A stretch of DNA of 64,000 bases from Amaranthus tricolor (Eukaryota > Streptophyta > Magnoliopsida > Caryophyllales > Amaranthaceae): positions 37,290,375-37,354,374 of the forward strand of contig NC_080048.1 of NCBI RefSeq assembly GCF_026212465.1, given 5' to 3'. Each line of letters begins with the position of its first letter. Position 1 is the first letter of the stretch. Made by a program: the position numbers and the translations under genes. This document shows positions 52,967-64,000 of the stretch, piece by piece. The notes under the pieces were generated by a model. The model was not told where the DNA came from, searched no databases, and saw only the letters and a list, made by a program, of their open reading frames with translations.

Positions 52967-54949
52967 AAAGGGGACCTCCGGCTCGAGAAAGATAAGAGGA
53001 CATAGCTACACGAGAAAGATAAAATAAATACATATAAATAAAATAAAGAAGTAGAACCAACTACAAAAAGAAAACATAAAAAAAACAAAAACTAATAATA
53101 AAAGAGATGAGAGAAGCAAGATGGCAAGAACACCAAAAGATAACCTAAGAGGATATTAGTAGTCTAAAACATGAATATGGCGCCTCCAATTACCCTTATC
53201 CTTAGTCAGATTCTCAGAGAGATTTAACTCATGTAAGTCAACTTTTATTTGCTCATCCCAAAATCTCCTAGAACAACAGTAGTCTAAAACATGAATATAA
53301 CGGAGGGAGGCAAAGAAATCAATCTAGATTTCGCCTAACCTTAAATGAGACAAAATTAGATTCTTAGCTTACTCTAATAACTCTCTTTTAAAACAACGTG
53401 TAAGAGTAAACTCCTCATTTATTCTAAGATTACACAAATGATTAATCTCATATAAATCTAGTTATTATACTTTATTGAGCTCTTCAATACTAAAAAGGTT
53501 ACAAATGGTTATTCTCACATGAACTAAATGAGCATAAAACACTACAAGGTTTAACTCTCACTCAAATGAAGCTTTACTAGATTACTCGAATGGTGTCAAA
53601 TTAACCACCCTAATTGCTAATGTATACTGAAAAAAATAAACACATCAATCATTACAATACTCAAAACATCCCGTACAGATCTGTTTGGCGCAAAATAGCT
53701 GTGAGATAGTTGTTAGCGGTCTAAGTAACTATTGGTAACAGTAGCTGTCTAAGTAGTTGTGAGTAGTAATAGCTATTTAACTAGCTAGTGTGTTACATCA
53801 AAAGTGTAACATCCCACCTAAAACCCAATATAACTCCTCATTAAAAAGTAGTTACAAAATGGTGTTTGGTATGAAGTTTTCTAATATTAGAAAAACGAAG
53901 CATTTGATATATTCCCCGTATTAGGCATTTGGTATATATAAGAGTAATCACAATTGAAAATGGTGGCTTAAAAGATAATTGGTGATTTTTTTTAACTTAT
54001 GATTAAGAAAACTATCATTATTCAGTTAGTGATAAAATATATATCACCTTGTACTTTTTACTCATATTTTAAAATAAATTTTCTTATAATAAAATACAAT
54101 ATGAGTGTTTATTTATAGAGAAGAAAATTTTGAATTTTGATATGATTTTTTAAATTATTTTTAATTAATTAGTATAGAATCATTTATATTAATTTTGTAA
54201 TTATGTAGGCATAAAAAAAGCATGATAATGTTTTTGTTTTTTGATAAGAGAACCATCCCATGGTTTTGTTGATTACCATTGGGAAATTGGGATGCTTGAC
54301 AGCTTGAGTGTACAAGTTTTCCTCCAAAAATTTATTTGTAGAGGAGAAAATATGAATTTTGATATCATTTTGTATGATTTTTTAATTTGAAAATAGACTC
54401 ATTATTTTTTTAATTAAATCTATATATTTTAGCTTTCTTTTAATTACATTTTTACAAATCAATTTCTCGCTTTATTTTAATCAAATATTTACTTTTTCCT
54501 TAAAAACACTCATACTTGAGATACACTTAAATCTTTTACAAGAATCAAACCCCTATCACATAAGTAAAAGAAAAAAATCTTTAATTAGCCATTTGGTCAG
54601 CCTATAAATCTATTTGTTCTATACGTTTTAGTTCAATCGAAAAGAACAAATTACTATAAATCGTAGACAATAAAATAAAAAAAATCAAGCAAATTGAGTA
54701 CGCGAAAAAGATATTTATGAACACCATCTCAAGTAGTTAAACAGTAACTGTCCAGCCGATGCAAAGTATTCAATGAATCAAAAAATGAAGTGAAAAATAC
54801 AAATTGCAAATCAAATAATACAACACTAACAATGATATGAGAAACTAAAATCAAATAAAATAAGTAGAAGAAAAGGGCAAAAAAAAACTTGGCAATCTAA
54901 ACTAGATATACAAACCAATGTAAAACAATATTCAACTAATTTTAAGACA

Positions 54950-57900
54950 TTAATAGACTTTAGTGTCTCTATCCTTGCACAATATATGCCACTCCTGAAT
55001 AACAGCTGCTTGAAGAGCAAGATGTTCCACCTCTTCAGCTGTAAGTTTCGACAAGTATGAAGGTCCTTTAGTTTTTTCATCCTCCTCATCTTTTTTCTTA
55101 TCCTTCTTTTTCTTCTTCTTTTTCTCCTCATCTTCCGACTCTCCTCCGCTACTTCCTTCTTCCTCTTCACTTTCAGACTCGGCTTTAGGGCGTGGTTTAG
55201 CAGCCTTCAAAAGTGCTATCCGTTCCATTGATATTCTCAAACTTTCGGCAGCTGATGTTTTTACCTCGTCTTCTGGCATGTATTCACAGCCACCTTCTGT
55301 AAGGTCATCCAACCAACCTTGCAAATCTGACTCGATTTCCTTTGTGATCGAGGCGTCTGATGCTCGGACTACAAATTTGCACATCATGGTAGTGGTTTCA
55401 TCACCCAAGTCAACATTTCTACTGACTTCGCTAGCACCAAAAATCATCATCCACAAGAAGCCTCCATGCCATGTTTTAGCAGCAAAACATAGCTGTTCCA
55501 TAAAAAAATTAAGTGCCAAAGATTGGTGTTATTGTCAGACGAAATATGAAGCAAGAGTGAAGGAGGAACCACACAGAAGCTTTAGAAAAAGATGCAGACA
55601 AAAAGCTGCTTAAAGAACTATCGGCTACATACCACAGAAGCACAAGCAACGATTAATCCATAAAAGTTGCACCTTGGGAGTTGGGAGTCAAGAAAAATAG
55701 AGCTAAGCAGTTTCCCTTCTTTTCTACTAAGCTCTAGCAAGGCATTTCTATGACCACCAAGAGTAACTTGTTAAACCTTTTAATTTCAAACTTTGCACCA
55801 GCAGCAATTAACTAAAAATTAAGCATTGGAGCAAATTTTACACCAATACAGAATTCGGTTGGAACATGGCCATTTTCTCCCTCGTTAAATAGGAAGAGAG
55901 GAAAATGTGCGAGAAATTTCACAAAATACAGGTATAACAATATCCACCAACCAGCCATTGATAAATGGTTTGCACTCGAGGTAACCCTAAAAGACATAAT
56001 CAAAAACTCACTTTAAACAAGAACCAGAAACTCTAGTAACTTCATAATCTAAAGTCATAGTTTTTTGTTTTCCCCCCAAATGTCAAAATGTTACAATAAC
56101 TTTACATAATTGTTGTTCTAAAGCCACACTTTCCCAAAATCTATAATAGGATCACTGTATTAATACACTTTCACAATGAATATTGATTACAAGAAAAATT
56201 TTAAATATGGTAAGATTTGCTGAAGAACCTTTTTGATGAAATGAAAACACAAATTTAGAAACTATACTAAGATTTGCTACAAATACAAATCAACAATACC
56301 TCATTACCCCAAAATCATTAAGAAGCTCCCACCTAGGCAAGGTTTGGGAGTTAAATATATGCAACCCTATCCTTGAACAAATAGATTGTTCCCGATTGAC
56401 CCTTGATAACAAACATGACATGCAACTCTACATAAAAAAGAAGTGCACATGATTTAATGAGCCATTTTGTTCAACCATCTAAAGATATATTTGCTACTGT
56501 CTGAGAAAATTCATATCCATCAAGAGGTATTCTAAAGTGTCATAGAGATTCAGGTTAGTAAAGCAATGTATTCAACAATAAAGATAACTGCCAAAAGAAA
56601 TTGTTGACCCAATGCAACCTAACTACAAAGGTGGAATATAATGTTACTTTCTAGAACATTATAGCTATCAAGAACATTTTTCCGTTTCTAAAAACTCAAA
56701 GCAGCCTGTGAATTCCTACGGTGAATTGATGGTATACTAAAAACTCAAGTTCTAAACAAGTCAAACAGAAACAGATGCAAAACGGCAACTAAATAAAAAG
56801 AAATGTCTTCTGAAGAAAATTTGACAACACGTATTGCCAGTTCATAGATGTTTTCAGTACCTGAAATCCAGCAACTGTGCGGATGATGTGAGAGCAAACT
56901 TTGTGAAAAGGCTTCAATTCCAGAGACTTCAAGCCACTCAAGAAAGGTGAAGCATCATACTGCTTCGCAGCAGTTGCCATAAACCCACTTCCCTCGTAAG
57001 TATATGTACCAGTGTACTCCACAATAGCAGGCAAACTAGGCCATAATCGAAAAAACTCTACAGGGGAGATTTTATGTGGCAGCAGCAGCTCAGTCAGAGG
57101 AATTTTGTAAGGTTGGCACCTCAAAATCACAGGCTCTCCCAACTCTTGCTTGGAACTCTTTTTTTGTCGAACAATTTGGGTATCTTCTTCTGCATACTCA
57201 CCTTCATAATAAATTGGACCAGTTCCATAAAATGGATAATACAGAACCTGAAGCCAAAGGGCACATCTCTCAAAGTGGGAAGCTCCTACTGTAATGCTAC
57301 AAGGTAAAGGATCCTACAAAAGAATAGAGTAATTGATATTAGAATCCCACCACGATTGAATATTTGCACATATATCAAATATATCACTTCTACCAAGTAA
57401 ATCCGCATACGTGATGTGAATAGCTATGAGCGGGATACATCGAGTATGATGATATGATGATGATGTAATGTGAATGAATGATACTATATCTTTTTTGCTT
57501 GCAACCACTCAGGCAATTTGTCAAAATACAGCAATCTAAAAGTTGATGAAAAACAGCTCATTCGCAACATGTAGGTAGAACTAATGAACTGAGCTGAATG
57601 TAATAAAATAAAGACTAAAATGCCAAATAAATGTTTCACTTTTACGCTTGTTTTAGTTTTCTCCCTAAAAAAAATTTAAATGTTGGAAAACATATGTCAT
57701 GCTCCTTTGTTGGTCTTGCTCCACTAGGAGAACAAAGTTCTCACATCTAAAAAACAGGGGGAGAGGGGGGAACTAAAAGAAACAGGGAGTATTCTTTACA
57801 TTATGACTTTTTTCAGTTTTTCTTGTTTAATGGGTTTCTTTTCCACTATCTGCAAAATTAATAGCTGTTTGGGTTTTATTTACCTCCTCAATTAGATGGG

Positions 57901-60900
57901 TGCCCAATCCACTATAGGATCATATTGCATACCAGCCCCAATTCCCCAAAGAAGCACTCACATGAAATAGGTATTTCTACAAACCCTACACAAAAATCCA
58001 CATGGGGTCAAGGTAAAGGGGGTGACCATTTACTAGGGTAAATGACCACTCTCTCCTTGATCCACACTATTTCTCCCTCAAAATACATATTTTGGGTATG
58101 ACTGCCTCAGAGCATCCTCCTCCCAAGATTTAAGACTTAAGACTCGCTAGAAGTCTTTCTTATCAGGTACTCCAACTCCTACAAAATTACACATACTATT
58201 ATGATAAAGACGTTCATTTTCCATCAATTTGGGCATAATTAGTTAGTCGCACATGTTTTGTATTCTATAATATTGTATGGTTTTTTCTTCTTTAGTGCAG
58301 ATGATACTGCAAAGTTAACTGCATAAGAGATTATATGTTTTAAAGAGGTGTTGATCGTGATAAATAACATCCTTTTCAATGAAACCTGCATTTAGAGTCT
58401 TCATCAAGTATTACAGTCAAACTTACTGAACTGTCATGGTAGATTCAAAAATTGTAATGTCTTTGGTCTTGTTATTGGGCATAATAAATTTGGGAAATAC
58501 GATTTTTCATTAGCAAGAAAGGGCTTTTCATCAGGCTAATCATTTAATGGATGTACGTGGGCTTTTTCTTTTTTTTTTTGGTGGGGGGAGGGTTTGAAGA
58601 AATAGTTCAACACACCAGAAACAAAGAAATGTTTTCAAGGCAACACTACAGTGATTTATGACAATGAGCTAACAATTAAAAGAAAACGAATTGAAAGACA
58701 CATCAAACAATGTTTTACAAGAGAACCTGCGATACAAGGTTACGCAACTGCCGCACAGCCTGTGGTGAACCATCCATGAAATACAATGCTCCAGTCAAAC
58801 CAACTCGTATATCAACTCGATTCAGTTCGATGTCAGTTAAATTTATAACCTGAAAATATCAATTTATCAACTGATTATATCAACCAACTAAAGGAGACTG
58901 AATAGTTATGCTTTATTTGAACAAGTATTCAACCTTCAGATGCAGAGTGATCCTCCCATCACTTGGATCTGCCAAATGATATGCTTCAACATAGCACGGA
59001 TCACTACTTCCAGTCAAAGTATAAGCTCTTGGTGCAATCTTAAGCAGACTTGAATCTATTTTACTTGTCAGCAGGAGTGTCAATTCACTAGGATCTGGCC
59101 TCCAAAGCTCTAAAATTGCTTTATGTACCAAACCTTCTAGCTTTCTGTCCTGGGCAGCAGCTACTTCATAAAACTGGACGGTCAACTTGTGGTGGCTAAA
59201 AGGATAGTCTCCTCTAGCTTCACTTACCCCAGCCCATCTGCAAAAGAAAAAAGATAAATATCCATAGACATGTTCAAACTTTTATGCAAATTCCAACTCG
59301 TCATTACATATTGCAAAGTCAACAAAATGAAGTACCGGTGACAACCTGATCTTAATTAATCTTACCATTAATGTTTCACCCCCAAAAAGGCCCTAATTAG
59401 AGTTGATTTCACGAGCATACTACAAAGATAAACCTATACAACAAGGCCACTAACACAAATTGCCTATCTGTTTTTTTTCTCTACTAAGGAGGATCAATAT
59501 ACGCAACCTTAGCCTTGTAAAAACAAGAGGTTGTTCTCAATTTACATGTGATTCGCGTAAACAAGTGCACATGATCGTGTAACAATAAACAATCTTTGCA
59601 AAATCGGTAAAATGCATCAAAATCAGTAGAGACACAAAAGATTCTGCCGATCCTATCAATTCCATATGATTCTACTTGTGATTGTATCTAGTTAAGATTT
59701 TACTTACAATTTGAATCATATGGATCTGATGCAATCATCAAATGTAAGATTCTAAGTAGATACAGAGTACTATGCCATTGATCTTTATGTCCCTCCATCT
59801 TTGAAATAATTTCTCAATGAGGTTATAGAGCCACCAAGGCTTCGAATTAAGCAGAACCAAGACAATGGGATTGGAAAAAAAAATTCAAACTAAAATGAAT
59901 AGTACACCAAGGACAGTGTGTTTCACATATCTAAGGGTTGTTGAATTGAACATTTATCTATGTTGCAACTATCAGCCCAAAAGTAAAGACTTTCCTTCAA
60001 GAATGAAAGAAATAACCCAGGTCAATCACTAACATAAAATCTGTCCTTCAAGGATTCAACAACATATCATGTTGTCATTTCAAAAATGATTAACCAATCT
60101 ATTCCAACAAAATGTACGGAAGTATCAAAGTGGCATCCACTTCAAACTACAGCACAACAACATCAACTACTACAACCCTCCATTAATGCTGCTAAATGTA
60201 TTGTTACCATTGAGTTTAAACATCAAAATTTCAACTCATATTTAGTCACAAATGAGTTTTTATGTTTGCACAAAGTAACAAGATAAGGTTGTAAATTCTT
60301 GTATTTCACCTATAATCTAAGAAAACATCAGAAAATCATGTATATCCTGGGAGGTAAGGGAGCCCATAAGACAATAAAGTACACTCAACTCTAAAAAAAA
60401 CACTAAACAATGAAGGAAAAAGAAATGGAGGTGAAAGTAAGTAATCATTACATGACAGCAAAACAAGGGGTGAAGTTATGCCCATTACAACTTTACAAGA
60501 TGCTCATAAGAGATTTAGAAATAAATTACCTATTATCAGGATGTAAGGTAGCATACTTGATCCTCTGCAGTATTAAGCGACACTGATGCTTATTAACAGA
60601 ATCTGCCGAGCCATTATTTCTAAATTCTTCAAGCTCTTTACTCAGCAATTGACCAGCCCTTGCATTTCGAGATCCCAATCTCTGAGCACTCAGAAGAACT
60701 GCCTGGACATCTTGCAGCCTATTTGTCGTCATAGCAGATGAATCCATGTTGAGTAAAACCTTATGTATATTTGCCACAATAATGTTTAGCGGGTCTTCAG
60801 GGTCATCAGCCAAAAGGGGATCTAAACCTTCAAGATCTATGTGCTCTGCTAGAGTCCAAATGAGACGGGCTGATATTCTAGGTGTATTCACCTACAAGCA

Positions 60901-63798
60901 AAAAAAGGTTAAATGGAAAATCTTACTAGTTAGCAATTAGACCATCGCTATCATAGTGTAAAAAACAAGTCCGCATTGCATGGCATCGGCCGCATTGTAA
61001 AGGGGTAAAAAAATTCGTATTTTGGGCCATATCAAGGCATAACATAAAGTAAAGGGTTCGAAAATGCAAGTGTTGAAGATAAGATGAAAAAAATTATCTT
61101 TGTTATTTTGGGCATGCGTGACAAAGGCCAAAAACAACCTCACTAAGAAAGGTCGAAGGTTGGAACATGAGATATTTCAAGAGAATGTGGAGACCAAAGA
61201 CAACTTCAATTGCAAGATTGAAGGAGGATATGAGATATTTAAGCTCTGTAGTCCATATGACAAAAAAAAGGAATGCAAGGTGGGGGAGAATTTATGTTAA
61301 GGATCACTAAGATTAATAGTTCATGTAGAAGACACTACTTTATAAAATTAAGGCTTTGACTTGTATTATTGAAAGCTAAAATTTGGTTGACTTTCTCTCT
61401 TAGTGAAGACCATTTAGTGGTGGTAGTATTGGCGGCTACTATATATGATGCTAGGTGACAAGCATCAATGAGAACCTGACTCTAATTTGCATTCACTATC
61501 TAGGAACTTCCCTCCTGAAGGTATATACTCAAAGAGTTTAGGTGCGGAAATTCCTTTGGAAGTATATCAAACACCATACGTTGAATTTATGAATTCTAGA
61601 AGAGAGCCACAGAAAAATGCCAACAAATGCATGACACATGTAAATGGTAAGAATTCGATAGTATTAACTAAGGAAAAAAAAAAGAATGTTTATGGCCCTA
61701 CCATCTTCGAAAGAGAAGAGAGTTCAAGGGATGCCCACTAACCTCACGTAAATCTTTGACAAGTTCACGTTGAAGATTTTGCAGCCTCGTCTCATTCAGA
61801 ATCTGATCCTGTGAAGCACCATCTTTTACTCTTTTAACACCACCTCTCGTATCATATATATGGCATAGTCTGACCAGTAATTTGAGATAGCAATCGATTG
61901 CATAAGTTCTACCTCCACAATCCCACTTAACACATGGCCTACAAACTTCAACAACTTCCAATGCTGGCTCAGTCCAATTTAAAGCTCCATACCCGGTACC
62001 ATAAGCAAGGGCACCAATAACTCGACTCTCCATCCCCGAGTTCTTCTGTTCAGGGAGAGGTAAAGACAACTGGAAGCAGCTTTCAACTAGTGAGGCCACC
62101 AGCTCTTCTCTGAACAAGCTTTTGCTTGTAACACTATTAAGATCTTCTTTTATCCTCACATCTTCGAATAGAGAAGCAATGTCAGTTCCAGCCAGCGGCT
62201 TCTGACCTCTACGAACACTTTCCTTGGCAAAAAGATCAACACAAAGAGCTGTTCGACAGATACATGCCAAAGCATGCATACGATCTGATTCGGCCCTCAA
62301 GTTCCTCACCATTGAAAGCAACCTCTTAAACAATGAAACCTACAGCAATGTGGCCAACTCAGAATTTTCTAATGGATATAATACCATCTCGACAATATAT
62401 ACAAGTAAACATAAACATATGAGTATCATAAAAATCCAAGATAAATTATGCCATCAAATGTAGAGGGAATCAAATAATCAACCAATCTCATGCTGGTACA
62501 CAAACAATCAGTAGAACTAAGCAGTAAGCGGTACTATACCAAACAAAAATGATACAAAACCATTATGATTACACAACACAATAACATCAAAGCTTTAATC
62601 CCAACAATATGATCCCACGTAACAGCAAAGATAAAAAAAAAATTCAAAAGTACAAGGGGAAATTCAAAGTATAAACCTGCATATTAAGATCGAGTAAGTG
62701 AAGATTGGTTACAACAGCGTGAACAATACTCTCCCTAGCAGACGAGAATTCCTGTCGATCCCAGAGTGTGAGTATGGCAATAATGGAAGTAGAAGCCCAC
62801 TCAGTCTTGCCTCCAGGGACATCAGCTAAATACAACATATTAATGGCAACCTCAAATATCAATGCAGGATCCAAAGACTCTAAAAATGGTGATAAATGCA
62901 TAACCACGTCCGAAACTCCCACAAACTTCTCAGCATTGCCAGACACTAATGAACCAGTTCCATCCCCCTTCGACGAGAGCTTACGAATAGCTTCAGCAGA
63001 ACCGGAAGCAACAGCTTTAACACCATAAACAAGCGGAAAGACTGTAGCACGAAAGCTTTCAACGGGAAGTACAGTCGCCCTAGACATCAATGAATTCCTC
63101 TTCTTCCAAACAAAATCCACCATAGAAGAAACCCAATTAGACCGAATCGCAACAGAATTCTCACTATCAACAAGCTTATCCCCAGCTAACCGACTCATTT
63201 TCTTTGATTCGAACTCCTTAAACAACCTCCCAACCGATTCAAATGCAACCTTCGCAACCAAATCCGAAGCATCCAACATATTCTCCCCGATCCTCCTCCA
63301 CCAATTGGAAACCCTATCAAGCAAATTAACATTATTTTCACAAAGAACAACAAGATCATCCCTCGCAAGAATACAACCTAGTGTTTCTGTAATCGAAAAC
63401 CGAAGATTACTACTATTTGAATCAAAACAAGAGGTAATTTGTTGATGCGAGTTGGAAATCAGAGTTGATAGAAGATGAGAAGGAATTGCAGAGAGGAAGG
63501 AAATGGCGGCAGCGGAAACATCAGGATCGGGAAAATTGAGGTCAGATTTGATGCCTGAAATGAGCGAATCCCACAGATTTGGAGTGAGACGAGGTGATGA
63601 ACGGATGAGATCGAAAGCGAGTTTTTTACATACGGCGGAAGCAGGTGCCGCGACGATTTCTTCGACGGCGGTTTTAGCGATGACGGAGGTGTCTCGGCCG
63701 GCGGCGGACTGTTGTAAAGCTTGTAGAAGAGCGCCGGATTGCCGGAGAGCGTCGTTTGACCGGAGGTCGGCTTGGATTTGGGCGAATAGGATGTCCAT
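54950..63798 (-). CDS. TPLATE: TPLATE, adaptor subunit of the plant TPLATE complex
   Basis: Seven exons join in phase: 62677-63798, 61743-62339, 60530-60891, 58934-59237, 58727-58849, 56861-57313 and 54950-55492, giving 1167 aa against about 1176 in Arabidopsis. The start MDILFAQIQADLRSNDALRQ and long stretches such as SITETLGC, ARDDLVVLCENNV and RVIGALAYGTGYGALNW are diagnostic of TPLATE. The N-terminal half is an adaptin-type helical trunk. Exons from about residue 700 onward form the appendage-like beta part (LTGSSDPCYVEAYHLAD). The C-terminal about 100 residues hold a Glu/Lys-rich linker (ESESEEEEG..., KKKKKKK) before the conserved end LQAAVIQEWHILCKDRDTKVY. TPLATE works with TML, TASH3, LOLITA, AtEH and TWD40 proteins in clathrin-mediated endocytosis and cytokinesis at the plasma membrane. 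It is usually single-copy and essential for pollen. Confidence 0.97.
56300..56448 (-). repeat. SINE-like dispersed repeat copy (TPLATE intron 6)
   Basis: Reverse-oriented. CTCATTACCCCAAAATCATT, AGCTCCCACCTAGG, GCAACCCTATCCTTGAACAA, GTTCCCGATTGACCCTTGAT and GTGCAC are the complement of the family block order. This is one of the best-preserved copies. Confidence 0.7.
59485..59572 (-). repeat. SINE-like repeat fragment (TPLATE intron 3)
   Basis: TATACGCAACCTTAGCCTTG, AGAGGTTGTTCTCAATTTAC and AAACAAGTGCAC match the 5' half of the reverse-oriented family. The other end is missing. Confidence 0.5.
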
Positions 63799-64000
63799 TT
63801 TTGGTGGAATTTAGGGTTTAGAGAGTGTGATTAGTTAAGCTGTTTAGAGAGATCATTGCCGGCAGGGACAATTGTCAAAGTTCATAGTTCACCGGAATTA
63901 TTTGGGGAGTTAATATTTGAACTTTCGGGCAAAAAATAGATTGTTTAATGATGTGATTATTTGCTAAACGGTCTAATGATCACTCGTAACAATAGTTTAT
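63799..64000 (-). promoter_or_regulatory. TPLATE 5' UTR and proximal promoter
   Basis: The 200 bp upstream of the TPLATE ATG to the window edge. No distinct TATA box is evident on the minus strand; a GC-richer patch (CCGGCAGGGACAATTG at about 63858-63873) is present. The promoter continues beyond the window. Confidence 0.4.

Larger units (their letters stand above)
51939..54949. other. Convergent spacer between SRPK and TPLATE
   Basis: Contains the SRPK 3' UTR (to roughly 52380), repeats at 52025-52080, 52389-52515 and 52865-52966, and AT-rich DNA to the TPLATE stop. No gene seen. 53100-54800 shows nothing I can name. Confidence 0.55.

Overview
This window reads as nuclear DNA of a flowering plant, probably a eudicot. 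It is AT-rich and gene-sparse, every gene is broken by GT..AG introns, and the proteins match plant-only or plant-type families (AGO5, TPLATE, TBL, plant synaptotagmin). Several dispersed repeats (a SINE-like family, MITEs ending in GAGACCGTCTC-type termini, Stowaway-like MITEs with TACTCC.. ends) remind me of Caryophyllales such as beet or spinach. That placement is recollection and inference, not proof.

Seven protein-coding genes can be built exon by exon with consistent reading phase. (1) 1010-5479, minus: a SYT3-like synaptotagmin, whose last C2B-encoding exon(s) are not visible in the window. (2) 6949-11062, minus: a trichome-birefringence-like (TBL/PC-esterase) O-acetyltransferase, 394 aa. 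(3) 14779-23994, plus: a DMT-superfamily sugar-phosphate/nucleotide-sugar transporter, 456 aa, with a 13-nt microexon. (4) 27925-32723, plus: a pepsin-type (A1) aspartic protease with a possible GPI anchor, 493 aa. (5) 34747-42438, minus: ARGONAUTE5, 22 exons, 992 aa, with a complete slicer D-E-D-H set. (6) 48683-51938, plus: an SRPK-type SR-protein kinase, 533 aa. (7) 54950-63798, minus: TPLATE, 1167 aa, the adaptor subunit of the plant endocytic TPLATE complex.

The genes do not form a functional cluster. They span membrane contact and trafficking (SYT, TPLATE), cell wall (TBL), transport, proteolysis, small-RNA silencing (AGO5) and splicing regulation (SRPK). Their neighbourhood is ordinary plant gene order with transposon-filled spacers.

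The most informative non-genic structure is at 43.2-45.0 kb. There a Stowaway-like MITE is interrupted by two further insertions: a Helitron-like element (43295-43692, second copy at 13305-13705) and a 1,136-bp CACTA element (43761-44896). The CACTA element has 3-bp target duplications and carries the C-terminal exons of a Ulp1-type protease. Other notable items are a perfect 31-bp-arm hairpin in a protease intron, an hAT-like MITE pair with 8-bp target duplications, a foldback element near the SYT start, an in-frame 33-bp minisatellite in the AGO5 N-terminus, a 264-bp tandem duplication in AGO5 intron 1, and a SINE-like family in introns of four genes. I found no rRNA, tRNA, CRISPR or prokaryotic-type operon, and no clear evidence of a wholly new biological system.
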